DNA from: Acetobacter sicerae | Lineage (GTDB): Bacteria > Pseudomonadota > Alphaproteobacteria > Acetobacterales > Acetobacteraceae | Length of the DNA stretch: 64,000 bases | Reading direction: 5' to 3' | Assembly (NCBI RefSeq): GCF_011516765.1 | Contig: NZ_JAAABN010000007.1 | Location: 158,846-222,845, forward strand | Shown here: one piece after another, positions 16,371 to 25,378 of the stretch | Numbering within the stretch: position 1 is the stretch's first letter | How the letters are laid out: the number at the start of each line of letters is the position of its first letter | Position numbers and translations under genes: made by a program | Notes under the pieces: generated by a model | Database searches by the model: none | What the model was told of the DNA's origin: nothing | Seen by the model: only the letters and a program-made list of their open reading frames with translations

Positions 16371-17186
16371 TCAGGACGCCAGTTTTGACGCCGCATCAAT
16401 GGCGACAGTCGCCTCGCTGGTCAGAACGCGGAAAACGAAGCTTTCCTGCAGGTAGAGTTCGACCGTGTCCGCCGTGTGGCTCAGATAGCCGATCGAGAAG
16501 TCCTGACCGATATCGAGCGCCAGATCACCACCACGCATGGAAACGACGAACGCTCCCTCAATGGCCGGAGCCCAGACAAGCTTTCCGTCGATCAGGCTTT
16601 CGATATGCTTGCGGACCGGATAACCCTCATCATCGCCGCCGTTTACGGCCAGCCAGGCCTGTGCGCCCAGAACGATCGAGTAAGGACCGTTCACACCGGC
16701 GAGACGCAGGACGTCCAGCGCTTCAGTGATCACCTTGGGATAGTCCTTGGGAGAAGCAGGCAGTTTCAGGTGAGCGTTGGACGTGCCTTTACGGATGCCC
16801 TGAATGCCGGCTGCCGCATAGCCATCGAAGATGGCGCGATCTTCGGCATAAGCGATTTTTTTTGCGGCGTCTTTCACCGGCTGCCAGTCCGAGTCCAGAG
16901 AGCCGCGGTCCACGGCGTCGATCTCTTCACGTGACAGGGTGAAGGGGACGCGCAGTTCCACGAGTGGCAGCACTTCACGCTTCACGGCGCGGACGCCAGC
17001 ATCGGGCGTCTGGATCGCGCTGAACCGTCCTGTTCCGACGCCTGCGAATGCCTCGCCGTGCGGCTCGGACGTATCAACCACGCGCCGTCCGGCAAGGTGA
17101 CGTCGAAGGGTGCGCGAGGCTTCCTCTTCGATTTCCTTCCAGGCTGCTCCGGAAACGGGGGCGAGATGGCGATGGAGATTGTTCAT
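16371..17186 (-). CDS. Encapsulin shell protein (linocin M18 family)
   Basis: 271 residues, the usual length of family 1 encapsulins, which adopt the HK97 phage-capsid fold and assemble into a hollow protein compartment. Typical parts are the N-terminal LHRHLAPVSGAAWKEIEEEA, REVLPLVELRVPFTLSREEID, the AAKKIAYAEDRAIFDG helix, the EGYPVRKHIESLIDGKLV region and SIGYLSHTADTVELYLQESF near the end. It follows the DyP peroxidase by a single base. The cargo gene upstream ends in the known targeting motif, so this shell very likely packages the peroxidase as an oxidative-stress compartment. Confidence 0.95.
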   Translation of the reverse strand: MNNLHRHLAPVSGAAWKEIEEEASRTLRRHLAGRRVVDTSEPHGEAFAGVGTGRFSAIQTPDAGVRAVKREVLPLVELRVPFTLSREEIDAVDRGSLDSDWQPVKDAAKKIAYAEDRAIFDGYAAAGIQGIRKGTSNAHLKLPASPKDYPKVITEALDVLRLAGVNGPYSIVLGAQAWLAVNGGDDEGYPVRKHIESLIDGKLVWAPAIEGAFVVSMRGGDLALDIGQDFSIGYLSHTADTVELYLQESFVFRVLTSEATVAIDAASKLAS

Positions 17187-17187
17187 A

Positions 17188-18240
17188 TCACTGTTCCTCT
17201 TTCAGTGAGCCGATGCTCAGGGAGGTGTCGGTCTGGTCTGGCTGTGTCTCTGGCGTTGCGGGCGTACTGTCCGGTGGCGCAAGATCAGGGGCGCTGTCCA
17301 GAAAATCGGATGTCGGGATGAAGAACAGCGTCCCGGTGACAGCTGTGCTGACATCGAGAAGCCGGTCGTAGTTGCCCGGTGGCTTTCCCACGAACATGTT
17401 CTGCAGCATCTGCTCTGTCCGCGCGGGGGAGCGGGCGTAACCGATGAAGTAGGTGCCGAACTCGCCCTGACCGGCTTTTCCGAATGGCATGTTGTCGCGG
17501 ACAATCTGAAGCTGCTGTCCGTTTTCCTCGATATTCGTCAGCACATTATGCGCGTAGCTTTTCTTGGCGCTGTCCGCGAGTTCGATGTCGGAGAGCTTTT
17601 TGCGACCGATGACGTCTTCCTGCGTTTCAGTCGGCATCGCATTCCATTTTTTCATGTCATGCAGATATTTCTGGACAATGACATAGCTGCCACCGGCAAA
17701 GGCAGGATCTTCATCACCGATGAGTGTGGCGTCGATCGCCGCCTGACCGGAGGGATTCTCGGTGCCGTCGACAAAGCCGAGCAGATCCCGCTCGTCGAAA
17801 TACTTGAACCCATGCACCTCATCGATAATCGTCGCCACGCCTTCCAGACGCGAGACGATCACGCTGGCCAGTTCGAAGCAGAGGTCCATGCGTGTGGCGC
17901 GGATGTGGAACAGGAAATCGCCGGGGGTCGAAGGGGCGATATGCACCCCGTGGATCTCCTGAAACGGATGGAGATCCTTCGGACGTGGGGTGCCGAACAG
18001 AAGATCCCAGGCGTTGGAACCAATTCCCGTTACGCAGCTCAGACGTCCGTCAGGAACACGAAATCCCACGCCACGTACCAGAGAGGAAAGATCGCCCAGC
18101 AGGTCACGTATCTGGGGAGTTGCCGATGCGGGGACGCCATCGTTGAGGGTGGCGACCATAAAAACTGCGGCCTGGGTCAATTTGGTATCGACGGCTTGAG
18201 GCGTGGCCAATGACCGATGCTCCTCTGATACGGTTTTCAT
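17188..18240 (-). CDS. DyP-type peroxidase, encapsulin cargo
   Basis: 350 residues. A heme peroxidase of the dye-decolourising family: GFVDGTENP holds the distal aspartate (D158), AHNVLTN the proximal histidine (H231), and IVRDNMPFG the conserved arginine (R248). After the catalytic domain a Pro/Thr/Asp-rich linker (about residues 316-337) leads to the tail DTSLSIGSLKEEQ, the encapsulin-loading signal of this class (SLxIGSLK). It uses hydrogen peroxide to oxidise a still undefined substrate inside the shell. The ATG at 18240 is taken as start; another ATG at 18261 is possible. First gene of the operon with encapsulin. Confidence 0.95.
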   Translation of the reverse strand: MKTVSEEHRSLATPQAVDTKLTQAAVFMVATLNDGVPASATPQIRDLLGDLSSLVRGVGFRVPDGRLSCVTGIGSNAWDLLFGTPRPKDLHPFQEIHGVHIAPSTPGDFLFHIRATRMDLCFELASVIVSRLEGVATIIDEVHGFKYFDERDLLGFVDGTENPSGQAAIDATLIGDEDPAFAGGSYVIVQKYLHDMKKWNAMPTETQEDVIGRKKLSDIELADSAKKSYAHNVLTNIEENGQQLQIVRDNMPFGKAGQGEFGTYFIGYARSPARTEQMLQNMFVGKPPGNYDRLLDVSTAVTGTLFFIPTSDFLDSAPDLAPPDSTPATPETQPDQTDTSLSIGSLKEEQ

Positions 18241-18261
18241 GTGACAATGGGGAGTAAGCAT

Positions 18262-18735
18262 AAATTGTCGCCCGACTGTGACAAGGGACGCCGCGAATTA
18301 AAATAATCACTATGCGTTTGTATTTGCTGGCCGGTTTGAAATCTGGATGGAATGCAAGATCGTATTTTTGAGTCTTTTTTGGGAGCGCAGCTATATCCGG
18401 AGGTCTCTGGATACGTCAGCGTCTGCGTTTCCTTCATGGAAAGACTTTCTGAATGGCATGATCTGCTATGCAGCATCATTGATCCTTCCGGGTAATGGAA
18501 AGCTGAGGCTTCTGTAGATGGCACAGTAGAAACAGAGTGAACTGCTGATCGGACTGATGAACAGGTCCGTCGTGGGTCATTTAACGGCAAGGATATGTTG
18601 GACCGCGTGGGCACGGATGACGGACGTCACGATATTGGATCGGCGGGCTCGCAAGAAGACCTCCGGTGCAATTGCACCGAAGCTGGAGCGTCGAGACACA
18701 ATTCTGTCCGGTCATGCTGGTTTCGTCAGTAGCCA
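18262..18735. other. Intergenic region without a supported gene
   Basis: About 470 bases between the peroxidase start and the terminator of the next minus-strand gene. It should hold the peroxidase-encapsulin promoter. Open frames exist on both strands, but none has a ribosome-binding site or a recognisable product. Confidence 0.5.
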
Positions 18736-18767
18736 CGGGATAGCGGTAGGTGATGCAGGCTATCCCG
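18736..18767 (-). terminator. Terminator hairpin after the PRISE-like reductase
   Basis: Perfect 9-bp stem (CGGGATAGC / GCTATCCCG) with a 14-base loop, 7 bases beyond the stop of the minus-strand gene at 18775. Confidence 0.6.
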
Positions 18768-18774
18768 ACTGTCC

Positions 18775-19812
18775 TTACGGTCCGATGCGCGGGAGCACAC
18801 CCTGTTTCTGCTGGCGTTCGATCGCACGGATCAGGGCGTCGAGCGGATCCGCATCTGCGGAGTATCCGGCCAGTCGGATTTTCGTCATGTCGGAGACGAC
18901 GTCAGCCTCCGTGCCGAATACGAAGTCTCCGAATTCCCATCTAACCGCCATGGCAAAGTCAGGTTGCACCAGATTCCCGCTGATCTGTTCCCAGACAGGA
19001 GCAAGCGCAGGCATATGCTTCACCAGCGAAAACGGGATCGGTTCGCCCACTTCCAGACCGAAATGCTGGGCCAGACGTTCCCAGATCCGTCGCCACCTGA
19101 AAGGCGCGTGGACGTAGTTGAATGCCTGCCCGGCCGCGGTGTTCGCCGTCGCCGCCCACAGACTTGCGCGGGCCAGCGCGTGGGCATCAGTGACCTGCGC
19201 CAGACACCGGTCATACGTCGTGTAAGAGCCCGGAAACCGGAAGGCGGCCTGATCGGCAGCGCAGATTGCCGCGTAAGCCCCGATGACGGTTGCGATGTTC
19301 ATCGCATTCCCGGCGGCATCGCCCACGACCACATCGGGACGCAGGATTGTCCATTCCGGGCCACCGGCATCGTGGCGTGCCTGTAATTCGCGTTCCTGCG
19401 TAAAATAAAAGTTCGGACCGATGGGACGGGGGTTTTCGTCTTCGTAAAACGGTGTGGAAACAGGACCGAGATGCACCCCATAGACCTTGGCGCCCTGATA
19501 AAGGACGACACGCTTGAGCGGTGCGCCGACATGATTCAGTCTGTCCAGAAGATTCCGCAACATGGCCGCATTACGAGTGTCTTCCTCTGCCAGACCTCCA
19601 CCAGAGCCATAGGCCGCGTAAAACAGGTGTGTAGTGTCCGCAGCCGCTTCCAGCGCTCGTCGCGTCTGCAAGGCGTCAGTCAGATCGGCGCGGATATCTC
19701 CATGGCTGCGGGAAAGACCGCGGCCCTCCCATTCGGAAGCTTCAGACAGTTCTTCCAGCAGGGCTTTGCCGATGATGCCGTTTGCGCCGGCGACCAGTGC
19801 CTTGTGAACCAT
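18775..19812 (-). CDS. SDR-superfamily oxidoreductase, PRISE-like
   Basis: 345 residues. The chain starts with a Rossmann motif ALVAGANGIIGKALLEEL and continues like atypical extended SDRs of the progesterone-5-beta-reductase/iridoid-synthase-like group: THLFYAAYG, VVLYQGAKVYG, FYFTQE (carrying the catalytic tyrosine), WTILRPDVVVG and FNYVHAPFRWRRIW. Such enzymes reduce enone double bonds with NADPH; the bacterial substrate is unknown. Start at 19812 is fixed by AGGAGG 6 bases before the ATG. Single gene with a terminator behind it. Confidence 0.85.
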   Translation of the reverse strand: MVHKALVAGANGIIGKALLEELSEASEWEGRGLSRSHGDIRADLTDALQTRRALEAAADTTHLFYAAYGSGGGLAEEDTRNAAMLRNLLDRLNHVGAPLKRVVLYQGAKVYGVHLGPVSTPFYEDENPRPIGPNFYFTQERELQARHDAGGPEWTILRPDVVVGDAAGNAMNIATVIGAYAAICAADQAAFRFPGSYTTYDRCLAQVTDAHALARASLWAATANTAAGQAFNYVHAPFRWRRIWERLAQHFGLEVGEPIPFSLVKHMPALAPVWEQISGNLVQPDFAMAVRWEFGDFVFGTEADVVSDMTKIRLAGYSADADPLDALIRAIERQQKQGVLPRIGP

Positions 19813-20057
19813 GTCTGTCCTCCTGTTGAGCGGCGATGATGCATGGCGTCTGGCAACGCCGGAGATGTCCTTCATTCCTTGTAGACGAAGCCTGCCGGTT
19901 GCCTGTTGTTGTATTATTGTAAAATCAGGGTGATCTCTTTGCGTGTCATTGGCTTTCACGGGCAGAGCTTTAACCCGACCTGACAGATCATTGCTGTGAA
20001 TGTTTCTGCCTGTCCGGTTCGGGGGCTACGTCGCTGGTGTGAAAGTGGTGTGATTGA

Positions 20058-20504
20058 GTGGATTTTTCGGATATGGCTGCCTGTCGCGATACTGCATATA
20101 TGATGATCGACAGCATGATTGTCCGGGTACACAGCACAGCGCGGCCCCCTTAAAAAGCGGCGCGGATCAGGCCACCGGCCGATCCCGTGGCAGGCTGATC
20201 ACCAAAATCCATGCCATTGCTCGATGAAGGCGATCTCGAGGCCTTCATCGCCGACAAGGCTTATGACGCCGATCCCCTCATCGAAAAGCTTGAAGAGCGG
20301 AAGATCACACCGGTTATCTCTTCTAAGAAAAACCGACGCAATCCCCGGAAAATCCTGTTCTTGCTTTATAAGAAACGAAATATCATTGAGCGCTTCTTCA
20401 CCAGACTGAAGCAGTTCAGAGACACAGCAACACGCTACGACAAGCTGAAATCAGCCTTCATCGCGGTTGTACAACTCGTCGTAGTTGGTATCGCGATTAA
20501 CTGA
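20058..20504 (+). mobile_element. Decayed IS5-family transposase remnant
   Basis: Pieces of an IS5-type DDE transposase survive in several frames: MMIDSMIVRVHSTAR at about 20101-20145 (the first catalytic Asp block), ADQATGRSRGRLITKIHA at about 20158-20213 in another frame, and a C-terminal block at 20211-20504 with DKAYDAD and KKRNIIERFFTRLKQF, carrying the last Asp and Glu. At least two frameshifts and an internal deletion separate them, so it cannot be active. No clear terminal inverted repeats were found. Confidence 0.8.
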
Positions 20505-20543
20505 CGACACGTCCTGACAAGCAAGCGTCGGTCTATCGCACCC

Positions 20544-20861
20544 ATGACAAGGGTGCTCAGAGTTGAAATGGAAAAAGCCAAAACGTTGGCGGTCGGTGAC
20601 TATGTCGTCCAGTGGCGCGGAAAGCCAGTTCTCAACGGCCTGTACTGATCATTCGCTAAAGCATGCGAGCGAGCAGGGCTGACATGGAAGCCGACACCGC
20701 ATCACATCAAGCACTCTGTGGCTTCGTGGCTTACCATGGATCGGGTGCTGATCGGCCAGGCATCAGATTGGCTTGCAACCGATCCAGTCACGCTTCGCCG
20801 TGCTTATCGGAAGTTTGATCTGACCTGTCTGTGGAGCATTGCTGATGAGTTTGAGCTGTAG
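20544..20861 (+). pseudogene. Tyrosine recombinase (integrase) C-terminal remnant
   Basis: A frame of 106 codons with an internal TGA after residue 37. The translation resembles the catalytic half of a phage-type integrase: YVVQWRGKPV, CERAGLTWKPTPHHIKHSVASW (HxxK/R-H box), WLATDPVTLRRAYRKF (catalytic tyrosine region). The upstream catalytic arginine block is missing. Together with the IS5 remnant and the adjacent tRNA-Glu at 20920, it marks an old integrated element that has mostly been lost. Confidence 0.75.
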
Positions 20862-20919
20862 TGGTTCAGTTGAACCATTAACGCTCTTACGGCCTTATGA
20901 TTTTATCCAATAAAATCAA

Positions 20920-20995
20920 TGGCGTCCCGTACGGGATTCGAACCCGTGTTGCCGCCGTGAAAGGGCGGTGTCCTAGGCCTCTAGACGAACGGGAC
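20920..20995 (-). tRNA. tRNA-Glu (anticodon TTC)
   Basis: Minus-strand cloverleaf: acceptor GTCCCGT/ACGGGAC, anticodon loop CTTTCAC (TTC), T-loop TTCGAAT within ACGGG-TTCGAAT-CCCGT, and encoded CCA at 20920-20922. Confidence 0.95.
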
Positions 20996-21078
20996 AGAGG
21001 CGAGGGCGTAATTAGGCGAGAGAGTGAGGGGCGTCAAGCGGGATACGAAAGAAAAAATAAATTTATGTCTTTCGGGGA

Positions 21079-22116
21079 CTAACCCTGCGTGCTGACGCGT
21101 GCCGCAGGGCCGAATGCGGAACTGGTGATATGCAGGGCGGAAGCGGGAACCCCCTTCTTGATCAGTGCGTCTGCCAGTGTCCTGCCGCGCAACAGACCAA
21201 GTTCGACAGCCTGTGTCTGGTCTTCCGGTGACAGGGAGACTGTCTCGCCGCTGCAGTGCAGGAACAAGGAGGCACCGTGGCGGCTGTTGATCAGTTTGTT
21301 CAGAGCGCCATCCTGTCCGGGCTTCATCTGATCCGATCCCGGAAGGAAACCGATCAGCGTGCCGTCCTTGGGCGCGACATCGTAATCCGGTCGAATCGGC
21401 TCCATGGAAAGTGCGTCGCGGGGAGGGGCGAAACCCGGGATGGACGGGATCGCGGGCGGTCCGGCAGGAATCTCTGGCAGAGGCTGGGTCACGGACGTCT
21501 GTACAACCGCAGCATCCCCCCGAAATTCGGGCATGGCGAGTTCCGCCTCTGATGCTGTTGGCGCAGCGTCCGGTTTGGTCTTGGGGGCAGGAGAGGGGGC
21601 TGTGGGTGATCCAGACCCTGTCGGAGCGGGCGAAGAATCTGCCGCATCAAGGACAGCGCCCATCCCTCCGGAAGGAACCGGGGTGGAGACTGCCGCCGGG
21701 GTCTGCGTTGCTCCTCCCTTGGATGCATCAGGCGACGCAGGTTTGTTCGCGCTGGCCGCATTGGGCGGAGGAGGAATGACGGGGGTCAGGGTGCCGTTCT
21801 GCGCTGCCGTCCGCATGGTAAGGTTGCGGGAAGCAATCAGATTGTTGGTGATGGACTGACGCAGCTCCGGGGATGGAAGCTCCGGCGGCGTGGTGGGCGT
21901 CAGGCCGACACGGGGATAAGAGTCGAACTGTCCCGGTGCGGGAGGACGCTGCTGGGCAATGACTCCGCCTTCATGCTGGTGGTACCAGTCCACCGTCGTG
22001 TCGACCAGATCGCGATGCTGGCAGCCAGCCATAAGCGCACAGGAAAACGGCAGGATGATCCTGAGGAAGCTTCGGCTCACAGCCGACTGAAACGGAAAAA
22101 TTGTCATTGAGTTCAT
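21079..22116 (-). CDS. Proline-rich lipoprotein with OmpA-like C-terminal domain
   Basis: 345 residues. A signal peptide ends in the lipobox LMAGC (cysteine near residue 32). A long Pro/Ala/Ser-rich low-complexity region spans about residues 75-235, as in proteins that must cross the cell wall. The last 100 residues look like a degenerate OmpA-type peptidoglycan-binding fold (GFLPGSDQMKPGQDGALNKLI; then VELGLLRGRTLADALIKKGV and a final ITSSAFGP). It probably ties the outer membrane to peptidoglycan. The gene is divergent from clpP, with about 135 bases between the starts. Confidence 0.7.
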   Translation of the reverse strand: MNSMTIFPFQSAVSRSFLRIILPFSCALMAGCQHRDLVDTTVDWYHQHEGGVIAQQRPPAPGQFDSYPRVGLTPTTPPELPSPELRQSITNNLIASRNLTMRTAAQNGTLTPVIPPPPNAASANKPASPDASKGGATQTPAAVSTPVPSGGMGAVLDAADSSPAPTGSGSPTAPSPAPKTKPDAAPTASEAELAMPEFRGDAAVVQTSVTQPLPEIPAGPPAIPSIPGFAPPRDALSMEPIRPDYDVAPKDGTLIGFLPGSDQMKPGQDGALNKLINSRHGASLFLHCSGETVSLSPEDQTQAVELGLLRGRTLADALIKKGVPASALHITSSAFGPAARVSTQG

Positions 22117-22252
22117 CTTAATCGCTTCGGGTTTCTCTGGCGAGAGCCACTGTCGTGAAAGCGATGTTGCGCTGTGCCTCTTGGCATTGCCAGCAGGGCG
22201 GCGCAGAATAAGAAGAATGAGATCACATTACCCAACCAAGGAGGCCGACCTG

Positions 22253-22942
22253 ATGGGCGCCAATCGCATGCTCGACGATGTCACCAAAGGGCGGATCAGA
22301 CTCGATGACGAGGATCCGAACGGCCCAGACATTCCTGCTCCGGAAGGTCCGGAGCCGTCCGAGCCTGATGACAACAAGACGCTGTCCTCGCCGATCAACG
22401 AGCTGGAAACCAAGCTCTTCGACCAGCGCAAGATTCTGATCTTCGGCGGCATCAACGACAAGATCGCTCGTGATGTGACGGGTCGTCTGCTGGCTCTCGC
22501 CGGTGCGTCCGACAAGCCGATCGACGTCTACGTCAACTCCCCGGGCGGGCATGTGGAAAGTGGTGACACGATTCACGACATGATCCGCTTTGTCGATTCC
22601 GTTGCGCCAGTGAACATGATCGGCACCGGTTGGGTTGCGTCCGCAGGGGCGCTGATTTTTGCGGCCGGTCACAAGGATCGCCGCTTCTGTCTGCCCAACA
22701 CGCGCTTCCTGCTGCATCAACCGATGGGCGGTGTGCGTGGTCCGGCTACCGATATCGACATTGAGGCCCGCGAGATCATCAAGATGCGCGAGCGTCTGAA
22801 TCATCTGTTCGCCCGTGAAACGGGTCAGCCTTACGAGAAAGTCTGCAAGGACACGGATCGTAATTACTGGATGTCGGCTGAAGAGGCGATTTCTTACGGT
22901 CTCGTGACACGGATCATTTCCAAGCCGTCCGATATCCACTAA
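22253..22942 (+). CDS. ClpP-like protease subunit (second-type paralogue)
   Basis: 229 residues starting at 22253, where AAGGAGG lies nine bases before the ATG. After an acidic, proline-rich N-terminal extension of about 45 residues comes the ClpP fold: YVNSPGGHVESG, the nucleophile S130 in GWVASAGALIFAAG, and H155 in LLHQPMGG. The position matching E. coli Asp171 (DTERD motif) reads Asn204 in DTDRN, so the third triad residue is changed. Clp rings degrade proteins unfolded by ClpA/X. This looks like a ClpP paralogue that may mix with a canonical ClpP encoded elsewhere (inference). Confidence 0.88.
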   Translation: MGANRMLDDVTKGRIRLDDEDPNGPDIPAPEGPEPSEPDDNKTLSSPINELETKLFDQRKILIFGGINDKIARDVTGRLLALAGASDKPIDVYVNSPGGHVESGDTIHDMIRFVDSVAPVNMIGTGWVASAGALIFAAGHKDRRFCLPNTRFLLHQPMGGVRGPATDIDIEAREIIKMRERLNHLFARETGQPYEKVCKDTDRNYWMSAEEAISYGLVTRIISKPSDIH

Positions 22943-23044
22943 CCGCGCTCTGTCCCGCGCTGTGTGCGCGGAAAGAGATCCATCATCAGATATGGCGTGT
23001 CTCCGTTGCGGGGATACGCCATTTTCCAACATGGGTACGTGGAA

Positions 23045-24058
23045 ATGACTGCACTTGCTGATATCTACACCAGACTCCCTGACAGCATTGATGACCTGCC
23101 CCCTCCGCCGAACGCAGAGGCTGTAGAGCAGGCCGATTACCGCGCCCGTCACTGGAGTTCTTCCATTCCCGGTCCGCTCAAGCCCGGCTCACCGGAGCAC
23201 AAGCGGGCGATGGCGGATATGTTCCGGGATACCTTCAATCCCTACCGTCCGTCCGTCATCAACTGGCCCAAGCTGGAGCCGGATGCGCTGAAGCGTGTGA
23301 CGTCCCTGCCGATCTGGGACATCGCCGTGCAGACGGAAGGCAAGGCGCGCCTGCGTATGGCGGCCTATGCCCGTATGATCGACGATCCGGACATCAAGGA
23401 CGCGATTTCCCGCAATGCCTGGGAAGAAAACCGGCACAAGGAAGTTCTGAGCAAGCTTGTCGAAGCCTATGGAATCGAGATGGCGCCCGAGCCGCCTTAC
23501 ATCGAGCCAAAAGACGTAGAATGGGCTTATCTGGTCACCGGTTTCTCTGAATGTGTGGACAGCTTCTTTGCGTTCGGCATGTTCCGTGTGGCCCAGACCT
23601 CAGGCTTTTTCCCGGCGGAACTGATCGAGACGTTTGAGCCCGTAATGCAGGAAGAATGTCGTCACATCCTGCTCTTCGCCAACTGGCTGGCCTGGTATCG
23701 TGCGGTCATGCCGGCATGGAAGCGGCCCTGGTTCGAGCTGAAGATCCTCGCCGTATGGGGCTTCCTGATTTACGAGCGGCTCGGACTTGTGAGTTCCGTC
23801 GATGCGGATGGTGAAGAGCATAAGCAGGATAACAACTTCACGGTGACCGGCACGAAGGACATGACCAGCCAGGATATTACGCTGGCGGACTTCATGCAGC
23901 TTTGCCTCACCGAGAACGCCAGACGTTTTTCGGGTTATGATCCGCGTCTGCTCAGGCCAAAACTGGCTCCGAATATCGCCAAGACGATTCTGTTCGTGCT
24001 GCGTCTGTTCGGTCGCAAGCCGCATGCGCTGAAAACAGGCGCTCCGGTCGCCGCCTGA
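23045..24058 (+). CDS. Ferritin-like diiron-fold protein
   Basis: 337 residues. The segment from about 95 to 215 carries two ExxH motifs (E128-N-R-H131 and E204-C-R-H207) plus E98 and E169 in helices, the ligand set of ferritin-like diiron proteins (hydroxylases, rubrerythrin-type, ACP desaturase-type). A hydrophobic stretch around residues 230-250 may touch the membrane. The exact reaction is unknown. A GTG at 22964 would add 27 residues, but the ATG at 23045 starts where the conserved-looking chain begins. It lies 102 bases after clpP and has a terminator-like hairpin at 24130. Confidence 0.75.
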   Translation: MTALADIYTRLPDSIDDLPPPPNAEAVEQADYRARHWSSSIPGPLKPGSPEHKRAMADMFRDTFNPYRPSVINWPKLEPDALKRVTSLPIWDIAVQTEGKARLRMAAYARMIDDPDIKDAISRNAWEENRHKEVLSKLVEAYGIEMAPEPPYIEPKDVEWAYLVTGFSECVDSFFAFGMFRVAQTSGFFPAELIETFEPVMQEECRHILLFANWLAWYRAVMPAWKRPWFELKILAVWGFLIYERLGLVSSVDADGEEHKQDNNFTVTGTKDMTSQDITLADFMQLCLTENARRFSGYDPRLLRPKLAPNIAKTILFVLRLFGRKPHALKTGAPVAA

Positions 24059-24129
24059 AGTGTGTTCTGAGAGCGGGGTGTAGTTTTCTGGGTCCCCGCC
24101 TATCTTGTGCATCATACAAGTTTTTTAAT

Positions 24130-24159
24130 GGGAGCCGCAGTTTACTGACTGCGGCTCCC
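24130..24159. terminator. Terminator between convergent genes
   Basis: 11-bp perfect stem (GGGAGCCGCAG / CTGCGGCTCCC) with an 8-base loop, between the ferritin-like gene and the convergent serine hydrolase. Confidence 0.75.
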
Positions 24160-24206
24160 ATTGGTTTATGGATTGGCTCTTTCAGCCGATACGCTTGGAA
24201 CGGATC

Positions 24207-25367
24207 TTACGCTCTGGCTCGTAATGCGCGGGCGGCGACTGTCGCGACACCATGGCGTAGTTTGACGATAGCCTTGCCGTTGGCGTCCAGCGGATGCACG
24301 CGATTGGTCAGGATCAGCACGAACGCAGAACTGGCGGCATCCATCCAGAGAGAGGTGCCGGTATATCCGGTGTGGCCAAAAGAACCGACAGGAAAAATAT
24401 CGCCCCGAGGGGTGGAATAATGCGTCGCGATGTCCCAGCCGAGCCCGCGTCTGTCCGTTGCTCCGGGTGACTGGGGAGATGTCATCAGTCGCAGCGTTTC
24501 AGCGCGCAGCGGGTAATTGCTGGCACGCCCAGCAAGACGGTCAAGAAGACTGGAAGCGTAGAGCGCCATGTCGTGAGCGTCTGAGAATAGGCCCGCATGT
24601 CCGGCGACACCGCCCATGCGCCGCGCTGTGGGATCATGCACGACACCACGTAGCGGGATGTGATTCTCATCATACTGGGTCGGAGCGATGAGTGGCCGCA
24701 ATGTTTCTGATGGCAGAAAACCGGATTCCTGCATGCCGATCGGCTGGAGGATGCGGCGTGTCGCGTAGACGTTCAGCGGCAACTGACTGAACTGCTCGAC
24801 CAGGAGCCCCAGAACGATGAAATTGATGTCGCTATAGACAAAATGCTGTCCGGCGGGAGCCTGAGGCATGGCGGCCATGGCTCTGCGGACGGCCTCGTCC
24901 TTGCCGCTCCACGGTGTGGACAGATCGAGATCCGGAGCAAGGCCTGAATAGTGGGTCAGTAGGTGGCGAATGGTGATCGCCGCTTTTCCATTTTGCGCAA
25001 AATCAGGCAGATAACGGGAAACAGGGTCATCAAGTTGAAACGCTCCCTGTTCCCAGAACTGCATGAGAGCCGGTGCTGTGATGGTCGCTTTGGTGAGCGA
25101 AGCCATATCGAATCGCGTGTCCCACGACATGGGCTCAGGTGCGGGAACAAGCGCCCTGTGACCCATGACGGCGCCGTGAAGGATGAGGTCGCCCTGTCCG
25201 ATGACGGCGACAACGCCCGGAATCTCTTCGCGTTGGACAGCGCCGGATAAAAGGCGGTCAACCTCGGAAAAATCATATGAGGGACGATTGGCAGTGCAAC
25301 CGGCGAGACTTGCGGCGCCGGGAAGAAAGGCTCCCGATAAACATTTGAGAAAGAGGCGTCTGCTCAT
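24207..25367 (-). CDS. Serine beta-lactamase/PBP-C family hydrolase, lipoprotein
   Basis: 386 residues. The N-terminus is a lipoprotein signal with LAGC (C24). The catalytic set of class C beta-lactamase-like esterases is present: SLTK (S90, K93), YSD (Y178) and a C-terminal HTG (FGHTGYTG). Such enzymes cleave D-amino acid peptides, esters or beta-lactams in the periplasm; many are wall-recycling or esterase enzymes rather than resistance factors. It lies 11 bases after nadK on the same strand and is probably co-transcribed. Confidence 0.87.
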   Translation of the reverse strand: MSRRLFLKCLSGAFLPGAASLAGCTANRPSYDFSEVDRLLSGAVQREEIPGVVAVIGQGDLILHGAVMGHRALVPAPEPMSWDTRFDMASLTKATITAPALMQFWEQGAFQLDDPVSRYLPDFAQNGKAAITIRHLLTHYSGLAPDLDLSTPWSGKDEAVRRAMAAMPQAPAGQHFVYSDINFIVLGLLVEQFSQLPLNVYATRRILQPIGMQESGFLPSETLRPLIAPTQYDENHIPLRGVVHDPTARRMGGVAGHAGLFSDAHDMALYASSLLDRLAGRASNYPLRAETLRLMTSPQSPGATDRRGLGWDIATHYSTPRGDIFPVGSFGHTGYTGTSLWMDAASSAFVLILTNRVHPLDANGKAIVKLRHGVATVAARALRARA

Positions 25368-25378
25368 GACTGGATATC

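Noticed and set aside
18237..18614. 125-codon minus-strand frame upstream of the DyP gene
   Set aside because: Ser/Pro-rich without a hydrophobic core pattern or ribosome-binding site, and it runs over the start of the peroxidase gene.
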